From contig PNKV01000026.1 in the NCBI GenBank assembly GCA_013822685.1, positions 1 through 48,013 of the forward strand: a stretch of 48,013 nt of DNA. Direction: 5' to 3'. Position 1 is the first letter of the stretch; each line of letters begins with the position of its first letter. The notes beneath the pieces are model-generated. The model saw only the letters and a program-made list of their open reading frames with translations. It ran no database searches and was not told the origin of the DNA. Source of the stretch: Leptothrix sp. (in: b-proteobacteria) (lineage in GTDB: Bacteria > Pseudomonadota > Gammaproteobacteria > Burkholderiales > Burkholderiaceae_C). Position numbers and translations under genes: made by a program. Below are positions 7,729-15,989 of this stretch, piece after piece.

Positions 7729-9414
7729 TTACATCTTTTCAGGAGCACTGACCCCTAGCAGGGCCAGACCATTGCGCAAGACCTGGGCGGTGGCCGACAG
7801 CAGGGCCATGCGGGCCCGACTGAGTTCGACCTCGTCGACCAGGAAACGTTCCGCCGCATAGTAGCTGTGGAATGCACCGGCCAGGTCGCGCAGGTAAAAC
7901 GCCACATCGTGCGGCGCCAGGCCTTGGGCCGCGAGCGTGAGCATGGCGGGGTATTCGGCCAGCTTGGTCATCAAGGTGAGTTCGGTGTCGGCCTTGAGCA
8001 GGCTGACATCGGCCTTCGGCAAGGCGGACAAGTCACCGCCCTTGTCGGCGGCCCAGTCGCGCAGCACCTTGCTCATGCGGGCATGGGCGTACTGGACGTA
8101 GAACACGGGGTTCTCGTCGTTGGTCTTGAGGGCCAGGTCGACGTCGAAGACGAATTCGGTGTCGGCCTTGCGGCTGATCAGGAAGAAGCGCACGGCGTCC
8201 TTGCTGGTCCACTCGATCAGGTCGCGCAGGGTGACGTAGCTGCCGGCGCGCTTGGAGATCTTGACCTCTTCGCCGCCCTTGAGCACGGTGACCATCTTGT
8301 GCAACACGTAGTCGGGCCAGCCTTGCGGGATGCCGACACCAGCGGCCTGCAGGCCGGCGCGCACGCGGGCGATGGTGCCGTGGTGGTCGGAGCCCTGGAT
8401 GTTGACGACCTGCTGGAAGCCGCGCTCCCACTTGGCGATGTGGTAGGCCACGTCGGGCACGAAGTAGGTGTAGCCGCCGTCGGACTTGCGCATGACGCGG
8501 TCCTTGTCGTCGCCATAGTCGGTGCTGCGCAGCCAGAGGGCGCCGCCCTCTTCGAAGGTCTTGCCGGCATCGACCAGCTTCTTGACTGCTTGCTCGACCC
8601 GGCCGCTGGTGTAGAGGCTGGACTCGAGGTAGTAGTTGTCGAAGCGGACGCCGAAGGCCTTCAGGTCCAGGTCTTGTTCGTGGCGCAGGTAAGCGACGGC
8701 GAACTGGCGGATGCTGTCCAGGTCGTTGATATCGCCGGAGGCGGTGAACTCGCGGTCGTCTGCCTTGACGGTTTTCTTGGCCAGGAAGTCGGCCGCGATG
8801 TCGGCGATGTAGTCACCGTTGTAGGCCGATTCGGGCCAGTCGGCGTCGCCCGGCTTGAGGCCTTTGAGGCGCGCCTGGGTGGACGCGGTGAGCGTGGCGA
8901 TCTGCACGCCCGCGTCGTTGTAATAGAACTCGCGGGTGACGGACACCCCTTGCGTGGCGAAGAGGTTGCACAGGGCATCGCCCAGCGCGCCTTGGCGGCC
9001 ATGGCCCACGTGCAGGGGCCCGGTGGGGTTGGCAGACACGAACTCGACCAGCACCTTGCGATCACGCGCGGGCAGGCAACCGAACTGCTCGCCTTCGGCC
9101 AGCACTTCGCCCACCACGGCCTGCTTGGCCTCGGGCTTGAGGCGCAGATTGATGAAGCCAGGGCCCGCGATCTCCATGCTGGCCACCCATTGCTGAACGG
9201 CAGGCTGCTGCTGCAGCGCCTCGATCAGGGCTTGGGCCAGTTCGCGGGGGTTCTTCTTGAGGGGCTTGGCCAGTTGCATGGCGGCCGTGCAGGCCAGGTC
9301 ACCATGCGAGGCTTGCTTGGGCGCTTCGAAGACGGGGATGTAACTGCTACCGGGGACAACATGGCCCAGGGCTTCACCCAGGGCGGAAAGTAGGGCACGC
9401 TTGGCTTGAATCAT
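7729..9414 (-). CDS. argS: Arginyl-tRNA synthetase ArgS
   Basis: Class I aminoacyl-tRNA synthetase that charges tRNA-Arg. The N-terminal Add1 domain for tRNA recognition is followed by the Rossmann catalytic core, with the HIGH-type motif HVGH at residues 135-138 ([13 protein letters not shown]) and a KMSKS counterpart KISKRAG. The C-terminal DALR anticodon-binding domain ends with [14 protein letters not shown]. At 561 residues it matches the family. The frame extends upstream to 9510, but ATG 9414 gives the normal N-terminus [16 protein letters not shown]. It is the first gene of a leftward run argS-SPOR-dsbA and is divergent from the kinase gene. Confidence 0.97.
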   Translation of the reverse strand: MIQAKRALLSALGEALGHVVPGSSYIPVFEAPKQASHGDLACTAAMQLAKPLKKNPRELAQALIEALQQQPAVQQWVASMEIAGPGFINLRLKPEAKQAVVGEVLAEGEQFGCLPARDRKVLVEFVSANPTGPLHVGHGRQGALGDALCNLFATQGVSVTREFYYNDAGVQIATLTASTQARLKGLKPGDADWPESAYNGDYIADIAADFLAKKTVKADDREFTASGDINDLDSIRQFAVAYLRHEQDLDLKAFGVRFDNYYLESSLYTSGRVEQAVKKLVDAGKTFEEGGALWLRSTDYGDDKDRVMRKSDGGYTYFVPDVAYHIAKWERGFQQVVNIQGSDHHGTIARVRAGLQAAGVGIPQGWPDYVLHKMVTVLKGGEEVKISKRAGSYVTLRDLIEWTSKDAVRFFLISRKADTEFVFDVDLALKTNDENPVFYVQYAHARMSKVLRDWAADKGGDLSALPKADVSLLKADTELTLMTKLAEYPAMLTLAAQGLAPHDVAFYLRDLAGAFHSYYAAERFLVDEVELSRARMALLSATAQVLRNGLALLGVSAPEKM

Positions 9415-9524
9415 GGCCGGGATTCTACGGGGCGGCACAAGTGGGCGCACTGTGAGCAGAATTGCACACTTGGGGCGGGGCTTTTCAGTGCACGCCAAAG
9501 GCCCGGGCATGGAAAGATGGGGAC

Positions 9525-10862
9525 ATGACAGGCATCGACATCGACCTGGACACCGGCATGATTGGCAAATACCGGGTCCTCAAGAAGCTGGGCGAGGGCG
9601 CCACCAGCGAGGTCTTCCTGTGCCGGGACGACTTCAACAACCGCGATGTGGCGGTCAAGCGGGTGCGGGCTGCTGCTTTGATCGACGCGGTGGATGGGCC
9701 GGTGTTTGCGCGCTTCTTCGCGGCCGAGGCGGCGCTGGTTGGGCGCTTGCTGCACCCGAATGTGGTGCAGATCCTTGACGCGGTGCCCGACCCGGTGGCG
9801 CCTTACCTGGTGATGGAGTTCGTGCCGGGCAACACCTTGCGCGCCTATTGCCGGCCTGACCAGTTGCTGCCGCTGGAGCTGATCATTGAAATCGGCTTCA
9901 AGTGCGCGATGGCGCTGGGCTATGTGTACCGGCAGGGCCTGATCCACCGGGACGTGAAGCCGGCCAACATCATGGCCATCACCAATGCCACGGGCGTGAT
10001 CACTGATGTGAAAGTGACCGACTTTGGCAGCGTGCTGAACATGGCTGCCGACGCCACGCAGGTGCACCAGGTGGGCTCGCTGGCCTACATGGCGCCCGAG
10101 CAATTGGATGGCCACACGCTGGATTGCCGGGCCGACATCTACTCACTGGGCGCGGTGCTGTACCACCTGGTGGCCGGCAAGCCGCCGTTTGAAGCGCCGT
10201 CTCAGGCGGTGCTGATGAACCAGATCTACAACCAGGTACCGGCCTCTTTGTCGGGCATGCGGTCGGGTGTGAACGAGTCGGTCAGCACGGTGATCCTGAA
10301 GGCGCTGGCCAAGAACGCGGACGACCGTTATCCCAATTGGGATGCCTTTGCGCAGGCCCTGTCGGGCTTGATTTCAGACCACAAGGTGCCACGCGGCCAT
10401 TTGCAGGGCGTGTTGGACTCGGAGCGGTTCAACCTGCTCAGGGCGCTGGATTTTTTCAGCAGCTTTGGCGACGTGGAGCTGTGGGAAGTGGTGCACCGTG
10501 CCAAGTGGCAGCGCTTTCCTTTCGGGCACGCGCTGTACCGGCGTGGCGAAGAAGGGCGCAGCTTCCACATCATTGCCCAAGGAAGCGTGGAGGTGTACCG
10601 CACCGGCAAGCGGGTGGCCCTGCTGGGCGCGGGCACCTCGGTGGGCGAGATGGCCTACCTGGCGCCCAGCCCGGAACTGCGGCGCCACAGCACCGATGTG
10701 GTGGTGACCGAAGCGGTGACCACGATCTCGTTCACGCCGGAAAGCATGCAGCAGTTGAGCCCCAACGGGCGGCACTTGTTCGATGAAGCCTTCATCCGCG
10801 TGCTGGTGCGGCGCCTTCATGCCGCGCACGAAGCGCTGGCGCACCCCCGGCGGATTTTGTAG
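9525..10862 (+). CDS. Ser/Thr protein kinase with C-terminal cyclic-nucleotide-binding-like domain
   Basis: Soluble Hanks-type kinase of 445 residues. The Gly-rich loop GEGATSEV is at 23-30, the ATP Lys is K45 in VAVKRV, the catalytic loop HRDVKPAN at 141-148, DFG at 166-168 and APE at 190-192, so all catalytic residues are present. After a linker, residues about 315-430 form a cNMP-binding (CAP_ED) fold with [21 protein letters not shown] and VGEMAYLAP. The usual phosphate-cassette Arg-Ala pair after the GE motif is replaced by RRHST, so cyclic-nucleotide binding is doubtful. No transmembrane helix is seen. ATG 9525 is preferred over an upstream in-frame GTG at 9462. No phosphatase or obvious substrate gene is adjacent. 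Confidence 0.92.
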   Translation: MTGIDIDLDTGMIGKYRVLKKLGEGATSEVFLCRDDFNNRDVAVKRVRAAALIDAVDGPVFARFFAAEAALVGRLLHPNVVQILDAVPDPVAPYLVMEFVPGNTLRAYCRPDQLLPLELIIEIGFKCAMALGYVYRQGLIHRDVKPANIMAITNATGVITDVKVTDFGSVLNMAADATQVHQVGSLAYMAPEQLDGHTLDCRADIYSLGAVLYHLVAGKPPFEAPSQAVLMNQIYNQVPASLSGMRSGVNESVSTVILKALAKNADDRYPNWDAFAQALSGLISDHKVPRGHLQGVLDSERFNLLRALDFFSSFGDVELWEVVHRAKWQRFPFGHALYRRGEEGRSFHIIAQGSVEVYRTGKRVALLGAGTSVGEMAYLAPSPELRRHSTDVVVTEAVTTISFTPESMQQLSPNGRHLFDEAFIRVLVRRLHAAHEALAHPRRIL

Positions 10863-10886
10863 CCCGCCGGGATTCAGGCTTCAGCT

Positions 10887-11705
10887 TCAGGCAACACGAC
10901 GACGGCGTGCCATCCAGGCGGCCAAGGGCACACCCATGGCCAGCAAGGCCAGACCTTCGGGCTCGGGCACGGCCACCACATTGGCTTGCACGGTGATGCT
11001 CTGCAGATTGAGCGACGCTTCGCCCAGGTCCATCTCTTCGCGGTAGACGGGCACATCGACGTAGACCGCTTCGTCGCGGTAGTAGCAAATGCTGGGGTCT
11101 TCCACCTCGCAGTAGTCCAGCACCTGCTCGTAGTGGTCAAAGACCGAGTCATAGTGGTCAAAGACCTGCACGAAAGAGATCTCGCCAGAGGCGCCGATGG
11201 TGCCCGTCAGGCTGGGTGCCACCGCCCCCAGCACATTGCCCACGACATTGAAGTTGCCGGTGCCCGAGGTCTCGGTGATGCCACCGCCGGGCCCCGAGAC
11301 GCTGATCGAACCAGGTGTCTCGATGCTGTAGGAGCCGGCATACGTCACGGTGTAGCCCGTGATGGCGTAGCCGGCCGTGGGCGTGAAGTTGAACAGGGCG
11401 TTGAAGTTGCCGGTCAGGTATTCGGGCGAGAAGTTGAAGTAGCTGGTGGCATACAGGTTCATGTAGCCATTGAAGTTGAGTTCGAAGCCATTGCCTGCGG
11501 CCGTCACCGTGACCTGCGAAGCAGGGATGTCTTCGCTGATGACGCTGCCAAACGAGGTGACGTCGTGCGCGAACACGAAGGTGTCGGGGTCAAAGTCGAT
11601 GCTCACTTGCCCCGTGGACAGGTACGTGGGCACGGCCTGGGCCGTGGCGCTGGCACCCAACAAGAAGGTCAAGGCCAGGGATCGAAGGGCAAATGCTGGT
11701 GTCAT
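10887..11705 (-). CDS. PEP-CTERM sorting domain protein, exported
   Basis: Secreted protein of 272 residues. A signal peptide ends near ATAQA-VPTY. A Gly/Thr/Ser-rich beta-type body follows. The C-terminal PEP-CTERM signal begins VPEPEG, continues through a hydrophobic helix and ends in ARRRRVA. Such tails are cleaved by exosortase (EpsH-type), anchoring or releasing the protein in association with exopolysaccharide; no exosortase gene lies in this window. Around residues 175-215 is an acidic, Tyr-rich stretch with a repeated FDHY motif encoded by a short direct repeat. GGAG stands before the start codon. The exact function is unknown and the body matches no family I recognise. Confidence 0.85.
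   Translation of the reverse strand: MTPAFALRSLALTFLLGASATAQAVPTYLSTGQVSIDFDPDTFVFAHDVTSFGSVISEDIPASQVTVTAAGNGFELNFNGYMNLYATSYFNFSPEYLTGNFNALFNFTPTAGYAITGYTVTYAGSYSIETPGSISVSGPGGGITETSGTGNFNVVGNVLGAVAPSLTGTIGASGEISFVQVFDHYDSVFDHYEQVLDYCEVEDPSICYYRDEAVYVDVPVYREEMDLGEASLNLQSITVQANVVAVPEPEGLALLAMGVPLAAWMARRRRVA
11127..11163. repeat. Short direct repeat encoding FDHY motifs in the PEP-CTERM gene
   Basis: The 15-mer TAGTGGTCAAAGACC occurs twice here, about 22 bases apart, and encodes the duplicated V-F-D-H-Y motif on the minus strand. The same 15-mer occurs a third time at 18423-18437, in an unrelated intergenic region. One such 15-base match in a window this size is close to chance expectation. 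Confidence 0.5.
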
Positions 11706-11844
11706 GGGTTACTCCGTGAGGCTGGATAAATTGATCGACCAGACTAAAGGCTGACCCGAAAATTCCCCATCCCTAAACGTAGGGGCCTGGGCCAAGCCGC
11801 CGTAGACTGTGCAAATCTGTTCCCCACCCTTGAAGGAGCTTTCC

Positions 11845-12129
11845 ATGCGCATGATCATTGCCGCCCTCGCCCTTGTGTCCATGACTGGTCTGGCGCACGC
11901 CGGCGAAGCTTGCGAGGCCAAGGCCATCGACAAGAATGGCAAGCCCCTGGCTGGTGCGGCCAAGTCCAGCTTCATCAAGAAGTGTGAAAAGACCAGCGGG
12001 GCTTCGGCCTGCGCCCTCAAGGCGGTCGACAAGAATGGCAAGCCCCTGGCTGGCGCCGCCAAGACCAGCTCGATCAAGAAATGCGAGAAGGACGCCGCCG
12101 CCGGTGCGGCCCCCGCCGCTTCGATGTGA
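11845..12129 (+). CDS. PsiF-repeat family periplasmic protein
   Basis: Small exported protein of 94 residues: signal peptide MRMIIAALALVSMTGLAHA, then two tandem PsiF repeats of 33 residues each, with the pattern C-x-x-K-A-x-DKNGKPLAGAAK-x-S-x-IKKCEK. Each repeat carries two Cys that could form a disulfide. PsiF was named from a phosphate-starvation-inducible gene in E. coli, but its biochemical role is unknown. AAGGAG sits just before ATG 11845, so the upstream in-frame start at 11809 is rejected. The last 13 residues are an Ala/Pro-rich tail. It is divergent from the PEP-CTERM gene. Confidence 0.85.
   Translation: MRMIIAALALVSMTGLAHAGEACEAKAIDKNGKPLAGAAKSSFIKKCEKTSGASACALKAVDKNGKPLAGAAKTSSIKKCEKDAAAGAAPAASM
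11927..12053. repeat. Internal tandem duplication in the PsiF-repeat gene
   Basis: A 28-base stretch at 11927-11954 recurs exactly at 12026-12053, 99 bases (33 codons) later. The remaining parts of the two units differ mainly at synonymous and conservative sites. This points to a fairly recent or homogenised in-frame duplication. Confidence 0.8.
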
Positions 12130-12141
12130 GCTGAGCGGGTT

Positions 12142-12597
12142 TCACCGCACCCACACGCCCCGGGCCAGCAGTGTGGCGGCCAGTGGGATCAGAACCACGA
12201 TGTGGGCCTGAACCATGACCCACCGCCGCACCTGGCGCACCTCGGCCTCAGCAGGCAAGGCGCCGGTCGCATCCAACGCTTTGCGCCAGCGGATGAAGGC
12301 GCGCGTAGGCCCGATCGACATCAGGCCCACCGCCACGAACAAGGTCAGCTTGAGGTGCAGCAGCGGTTGTTGCCAATACCAGCCAAAGCCCTTGACGCCC
12401 CAATAGGTGCGCGCGAAGCCGGTGGCCAGCACCGCAATGGCGGCCACCATGTAAATCACATCCACCCGCGCCAGGCGGCGAACAACGGCGGCGTTCATCC
12501 ACTCGGGCCGGCACAGCGCGGCCTCGCTCGTGATGAACACCACCAGGGTCAGGATGGCGACGAAATGGGCGTACGCCAGCAGCGATTCGGTCAGCAT
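12142..12597 (-). CDS. DUF2214 family membrane protein
   Basis: Inner-membrane protein of 151 residues with four predicted helices: near residues 5-27, 45-65, 78-98 and the C-terminal segment ending LLARGVWVR. A conserved Arg/Tyr/Trp-rich loop (FARTYWGVKGFGWYWQQPLLHLKL) fits DUF2214, which is related in topology to CopD-like and other four-helix membrane proteins. Function is unknown. AGGAGC lies a few bases before ATG 12597; a longer frame up to 12861 is a shadow of the neighbouring LysR gene. It follows the LysR gene by 14 bases on the same strand, so the two may be co-transcribed. Confidence 0.82.
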   Translation of the reverse strand: MLTESLLAYAHFVAILTLVVFITSEAALCRPEWMNAAVVRRLARVDVIYMVAAIAVLATGFARTYWGVKGFGWYWQQPLLHLKLTLFVAVGLMSIGPTRAFIRWRKALDATGALPAEAEVRQVRRWVMVQAHIVVLIPLAATLLARGVWVR

Positions 12598-12611
12598 GGG
12601 GGCTCCTGAAA

Positions 12612-13520
12612 TCAAGCGGGGGACCAGTATGCCGGGTCGCCGTAGGTCTCTTTGATGAAGTCGATCCACAGGCGAAGGCGCAGCGGCAGGTGCTTGCGCT
12701 GGGCAAACACGGCGTAGATGCCGTTGGGTGGCGCGGCGACGTCGTCGAGCACGCTGACCAGGCGGCCCGCGCGCACATCGGATTCGACCTCCCACCACGA
12801 GCGCCAGGCCAGGCCCAGGCCCTCCAGGCACCAGGCGTGCAACACCTGCCCATCGGAGCAATCCAATTTGGTGGCGGGGCGCACGTGGATGGTCTGGCCA
12901 TCAAGGGTGAAGGCCCAGCCACGCGTCTGGCTGGCTTCGGAGCTGAGCGTGAGGCAATCGTGCCGGGCGATGTCGGCGGGCACGGCGGGGCGACCGCGCC
13001 GCGCCAGGTAGTCCGGGCTGGCCACGCACAGGCGGCGGTTGTCGGCCAGGCGCACGCTGATCAGGCTGGAATCCGGCATGTCGCCCACACGGATGGCGCA
13101 GTCAAACCCTTCATTGACCAAGTCGACCAGGCGGTCGGACAGGTTCAGGGTCATGGCAACTTCAGGGTGCAGGGCGACGAAGCGCGGCACCAGGGGCGCC
13201 ACGTGGCGCCGGCCGAAGCCGGCTGGCGCGGTGACCTTCAGGTGCCCACTGGCCTTGACGCCGCCCGCACTGACGCTGGCTTCCGCGTTGGCCAGGTCGG
13301 CCAGCAGGCGTTGGGCGTCTTCCAGGAAGGCGCTGCCTTCGCGGGTCAGGCTGATGCGGCGGGTGGTGCGCACCAGCAATTTGACGCCCAGGCGCTCTTC
13401 AAGCGCATCGATGCGCCGCCCGATGACGGCCGGGGCCACCCCTTCGGCTTGCGCGGCGGCCGTCAGGCTGCCTCGGAGGGACACGGCGACGAAAGACTCG
13501 ATCTGCTTGAGTTTGTCCAT
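12612..13520 (-). CDS. LysR-family transcriptional regulator divergent from glcB
   Basis: DNA-binding regulator of 302 residues. The N-terminal winged helix-turn-helix starts MDKLKQIESFVAVSLRGSLTAAA and carries the recognition-helix region VAPAVIGRRIDALEERLGVKLL. The C-terminal effector-binding domain starts near GHLKVTAPAGFGRRHVAP and has the usual CrgA-type features (LNLSDRLVDLVNEGFDCAIRVG). ATG 13520 has GAGGG nine bases upstream. It is divergent from malate synthase G across 181 bases that contain a three-half-site operator, so regulation of glcB and of itself is the natural inference. The effector is unknown; glyoxylate- or glycolate-related metabolites are possible but not shown. Confidence 0.92.
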   Translation of the reverse strand: MDKLKQIESFVAVSLRGSLTAAAQAEGVAPAVIGRRIDALEERLGVKLLVRTTRRISLTREGSAFLEDAQRLLADLANAEASVSAGGVKASGHLKVTAPAGFGRRHVAPLVPRFVALHPEVAMTLNLSDRLVDLVNEGFDCAIRVGDMPDSSLISVRLADNRRLCVASPDYLARRGRPAVPADIARHDCLTLSSEASQTRGWAFTLDGQTIHVRPATKLDCSDGQVLHAWCLEGLGLAWRSWWEVESDVRAGRLVSVLDDVAAPPNGIYAVFAQRKHLPLRLRLWIDFIKETYGDPAYWSPA

Positions 13521-13541
13521 GATGAGCACCCTCGTCGGCCT

Positions 13542-13574
13542 GATTCATGCACCAAAGTCATGAATCCATGAATT
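13542..13574. promoter_or_regulatory. Candidate LysR operator between the LysR gene and glcB
   Basis: GATTCATG (13542-13549) and CATGAATC (13559-13566) form a perfect eight-base inverted repeat with a nine-base spacer. A further near-identical half-site, CATGAATT (13567-13574), follows directly. The size and dyad fit a LysR-type recognition site with an adjacent activation half-site. It lies 22 bases upstream of the LysR start codon and about 128 bases upstream of glcB. Confidence 0.6.
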
Positions 13575-13701
13575 TTCGGGCTGGTAATGTTTGCGGAAGT
13601 ATCGAATAAAATTTCTGCATTGAAAAGAGGGCCCGGGCAGAAGACTTGCTCGCGCCCTTGATCCGCATCCCTTGACCATTCTTTTACCGACGAGGTTGAC
13701 C

Positions 13702-15888
13702 ATGACCGCACGCACCCCTGTCCACGGCCTCCAAGTGGCCACCGAGCTCTACCGTTTCATCGAAGACAAGGTGCTGCCGAACACCGGTGTGGCCAGCGCT
13801 GCCTTCTGGGCGGGCTTTGACCAGATCGTGTCCGACCTGGCGCCCAAGAACGCCGCCTTACTGGCCGAGCGTGACCGCATCCAGACCGAGATGGACACCT
13901 GGCACGCCGCCAACCCGGGCCCGATCCAGGACATGCCCGCCTACCGCGCGCACCTGGCCAAGATTGGCTACACGGTGCCCGTGCCTGCGGACGTGAAGGT
14001 GACCACGGCCAATGTGGACGCCGAACTGGCCACGCAAGCCGGCCCGCAACTGGTGGTGCCCATCTTGAACGCGCGTTATGCGCTGAACGCCGCCAACGCC
14101 CGTTGGGGCAGCCTGTACGACGCGCTGTATGGCACCGACGCGATCAGTGAGGCCGATGGCGCCGACAAGGGCAAGGGCTACAACCCCGTGCGTGGCGCCA
14201 AGGTCATCGCGTTCGCGCGCAATGTGCTGGACCAATCGGCCCCGCTGGAAGGCGCCTCGCACAAGGATTCGACCGGCTACCGCGTTGAAAGCGGCCAACT
14301 GGTCGTGGCCTTGGCCAACGGCAAGACTGCCGGCCTGCAGAACCCCGCCCAGTTCGTGGGCTACCAAGGCGATGCCGCCGCGCCCAACAGCGTGCTGTTG
14401 GTGAACAACGGCCTGCACATCGACGTGCAGATCGACCGCAGCACCGCCATCGGCAAGACCGACCCGGCCGGCGTGTCCGACCTGGTGCTGGAATCGGCCC
14501 TGTCGACCATCCTGGACCTGGAAGATTCCGTGGCCGCCGTGGACGCGCAAGACAAGGTGCTGGGCTACAGCAACTGGCTGGGCATCCAGCTGGGCACGCT
14601 GAGCGAAGAAGTGAGCAAGGGCGGCAAGACGTTCACGCGCAAGCTGAACGCTGACCGCGTGTACACCGGCCCCCAGGGCGGTGAAGTCAAGCTGCATGGC
14701 CGTTCGCTGATGTTCGTGCGCAATGTGGGCCACCTGATGACCAACCCGGCCATTCTGTGGGGCGCAGACAGCAAAGAGATCCCCGAAGGCATCCTGGACG
14801 CCGTGGTGACCACGACCATCGCCTTGCACGACCTGCAACGCCATGGCGCCAATGGCATCGTCAACTCGCGCCAGGGCTCGGTCTACATCGTCAAGCCCAA
14901 GATGCACGGCCCGGCCGAAGTCGCGTTTGCCGCCGAACTGTTCAGCCGCGTTGAGAAGCTGCTGGGCCTGCCTGACAGCACTGTCAAGCTGGGCATCATG
15001 GACGAAGAACGCCGCACCAGCGTGAACCTGAAGGCTTGCATTGCCGCCGCCCAAAGCCGCGTCGCCTTCATCAACACCGGCTTCCTGGACCGCACTGGCG
15101 ACGAGATGCACACCGCCATGCTGGCCGGCCCGATGATGCGCAAGGGCGACATCAAGGGCAGCGCCTGGATCGCCGCCTATGAGCGCCGCAATGTGCTGAT
15201 CGGCCTGCAATGCGGCCTGCGTGGTCGCGCGCAGATCGGCAAGGGCATGTGGGCCATGCCCGACCTGATGGCCGAGATGCTGAAGCAGAAGATTGGCCAC
15301 CCCAAGGCCGGTGCCAACACCGCCTGGACGCCCTCGCCCACGGCCGCCACGCTGCACGCGCTGCACTACCACCAGGTGAACGTGGCCGCCGTGCAGGTCG
15401 AGATCGAGAAATCGAACGAAGACGCCGAAGCGCTGTTGCCCAACTTGCTGACCATCCCCGTGGTTGAGAAGGCCGATTGGTCCGACGCCGACAAGCAGCA
15501 GGAGCTGGACAACAACGTGCAAGGCATCCTGGGCTACGTGGTGCGCTGGATCGACCAGGGCGTGGGTTGCTCGAAGGTGCCCGACATCTACAACATCGGC
15601 CTGATGGAAGACCGCGCCACGCTGCGCATCTCCAGCCAGCACATCGCCAACTGGCTGCAACATGGTGTGGTGACTGAAGCGCAAGTGCGCGAGACCTTCA
15701 CGCGCATGGCCGCGGTGGTCGACCAGCAGAACGCTGGCGACGCGCTGTACAGGTCGCTGGTGGCCAACCCCACTGGCGCCGCTTTCCAGGCGTCGCTGGA
15801 CCTGGTGTTCATGGGCAAGGAACAGCCCAGTGGCTACACCGAGCCGCTGCTGCATGCTTGGCGTTTGAAGGCCAAGGCGGCTGCTTGA
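13702..15888 (+). CDS. glcB: Malate synthase G
   Basis: Condenses glyoxylate with acetyl-CoA to malate in the glyoxylate shunt and in glycolate use. The 728-residue length and N-terminus ([19 protein letters not shown]) are characteristic of the G isoform (about 723 residues), not the shorter A isoform. The family signature region [17 protein letters not shown] and the C-terminal block with [13 protein letters not shown] are present. ATG 13702 has GAGG upstream and matches family starts; an in-frame ATT/ATG region from 13672 is rejected. Regulation is probably by the divergent LysR protein through the operator at 13542-13574. An intrinsic terminator follows the stop. No isocitrate lyase gene lies in this window. 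Confidence 0.97.
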   Translation: MTARTPVHGLQVATELYRFIEDKVLPNTGVASAAFWAGFDQIVSDLAPKNAALLAERDRIQTEMDTWHAANPGPIQDMPAYRAHLAKIGYTVPVPADVKVTTANVDAELATQAGPQLVVPILNARYALNAANARWGSLYDALYGTDAISEADGADKGKGYNPVRGAKVIAFARNVLDQSAPLEGASHKDSTGYRVESGQLVVALANGKTAGLQNPAQFVGYQGDAAAPNSVLLVNNGLHIDVQIDRSTAIGKTDPAGVSDLVLESALSTILDLEDSVAAVDAQDKVLGYSNWLGIQLGTLSEEVSKGGKTFTRKLNADRVYTGPQGGEVKLHGRSLMFVRNVGHLMTNPAILWGADSKEIPEGILDAVVTTTIALHDLQRHGANGIVNSRQGSVYIVKPKMHGPAEVAFAAELFSRVEKLLGLPDSTVKLGIMDEERRTSVNLKACIAAAQSRVAFINTGFLDRTGDEMHTAMLAGPMMRKGDIKGSAWIAAYERRNVLIGLQCGLRGRAQIGKGMWAMPDLMAEMLKQKIGHPKAGANTAWTPSPTAATLHALHYHQVNVAAVQVEIEKSNEDAEALLPNLLTIPVVEKADWSDADKQQELDNNVQGILGYVVRWIDQGVGCSKVPDIYNIGLMEDRATLRISSQHIANWLQHGVVTEAQVRETFTRMAAVVDQQNAGDALYRSLVANPTGAAFQASLDLVFMGKEQPSGYTEPLLHAWRLKAKAAA

Positions 15889-15912
15889 TCAGAGCAACGT
15901 GGACTTGAATTA

Positions 15913-15936
15913 GGCGCCCTTCGGGGCGCCTTTTTT
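15913..15936 (+). terminator. Intrinsic terminator of glcB
   Basis: GGCGCCC (15913-15919), a TTCG tetraloop and GGGCGCC (15924-15930) form a perfect GC-only stem followed by six T residues. This is a textbook Rho-independent terminator 24 bases after the glcB stop. Confidence 0.95.
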
Positions 15937-15989
15937 CTGAGCCTCAGCAGCCAGACACGGCCGTTGATCTGCCAGCCCTCAGGCTGGCC

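Noticed and set aside
7867..9393. 508-codon plus-strand frame opposite argS
   Set aside because: ArgS motifs are all on the minus strand; this frame is an antisense shadow.
13858..15855. 665-codon minus-strand frame opposite glcB
   Set aside because: It is a shadow of malate synthase G; its His/Gln/Val-rich composition is typical of an antisense frame and no domain is visible.
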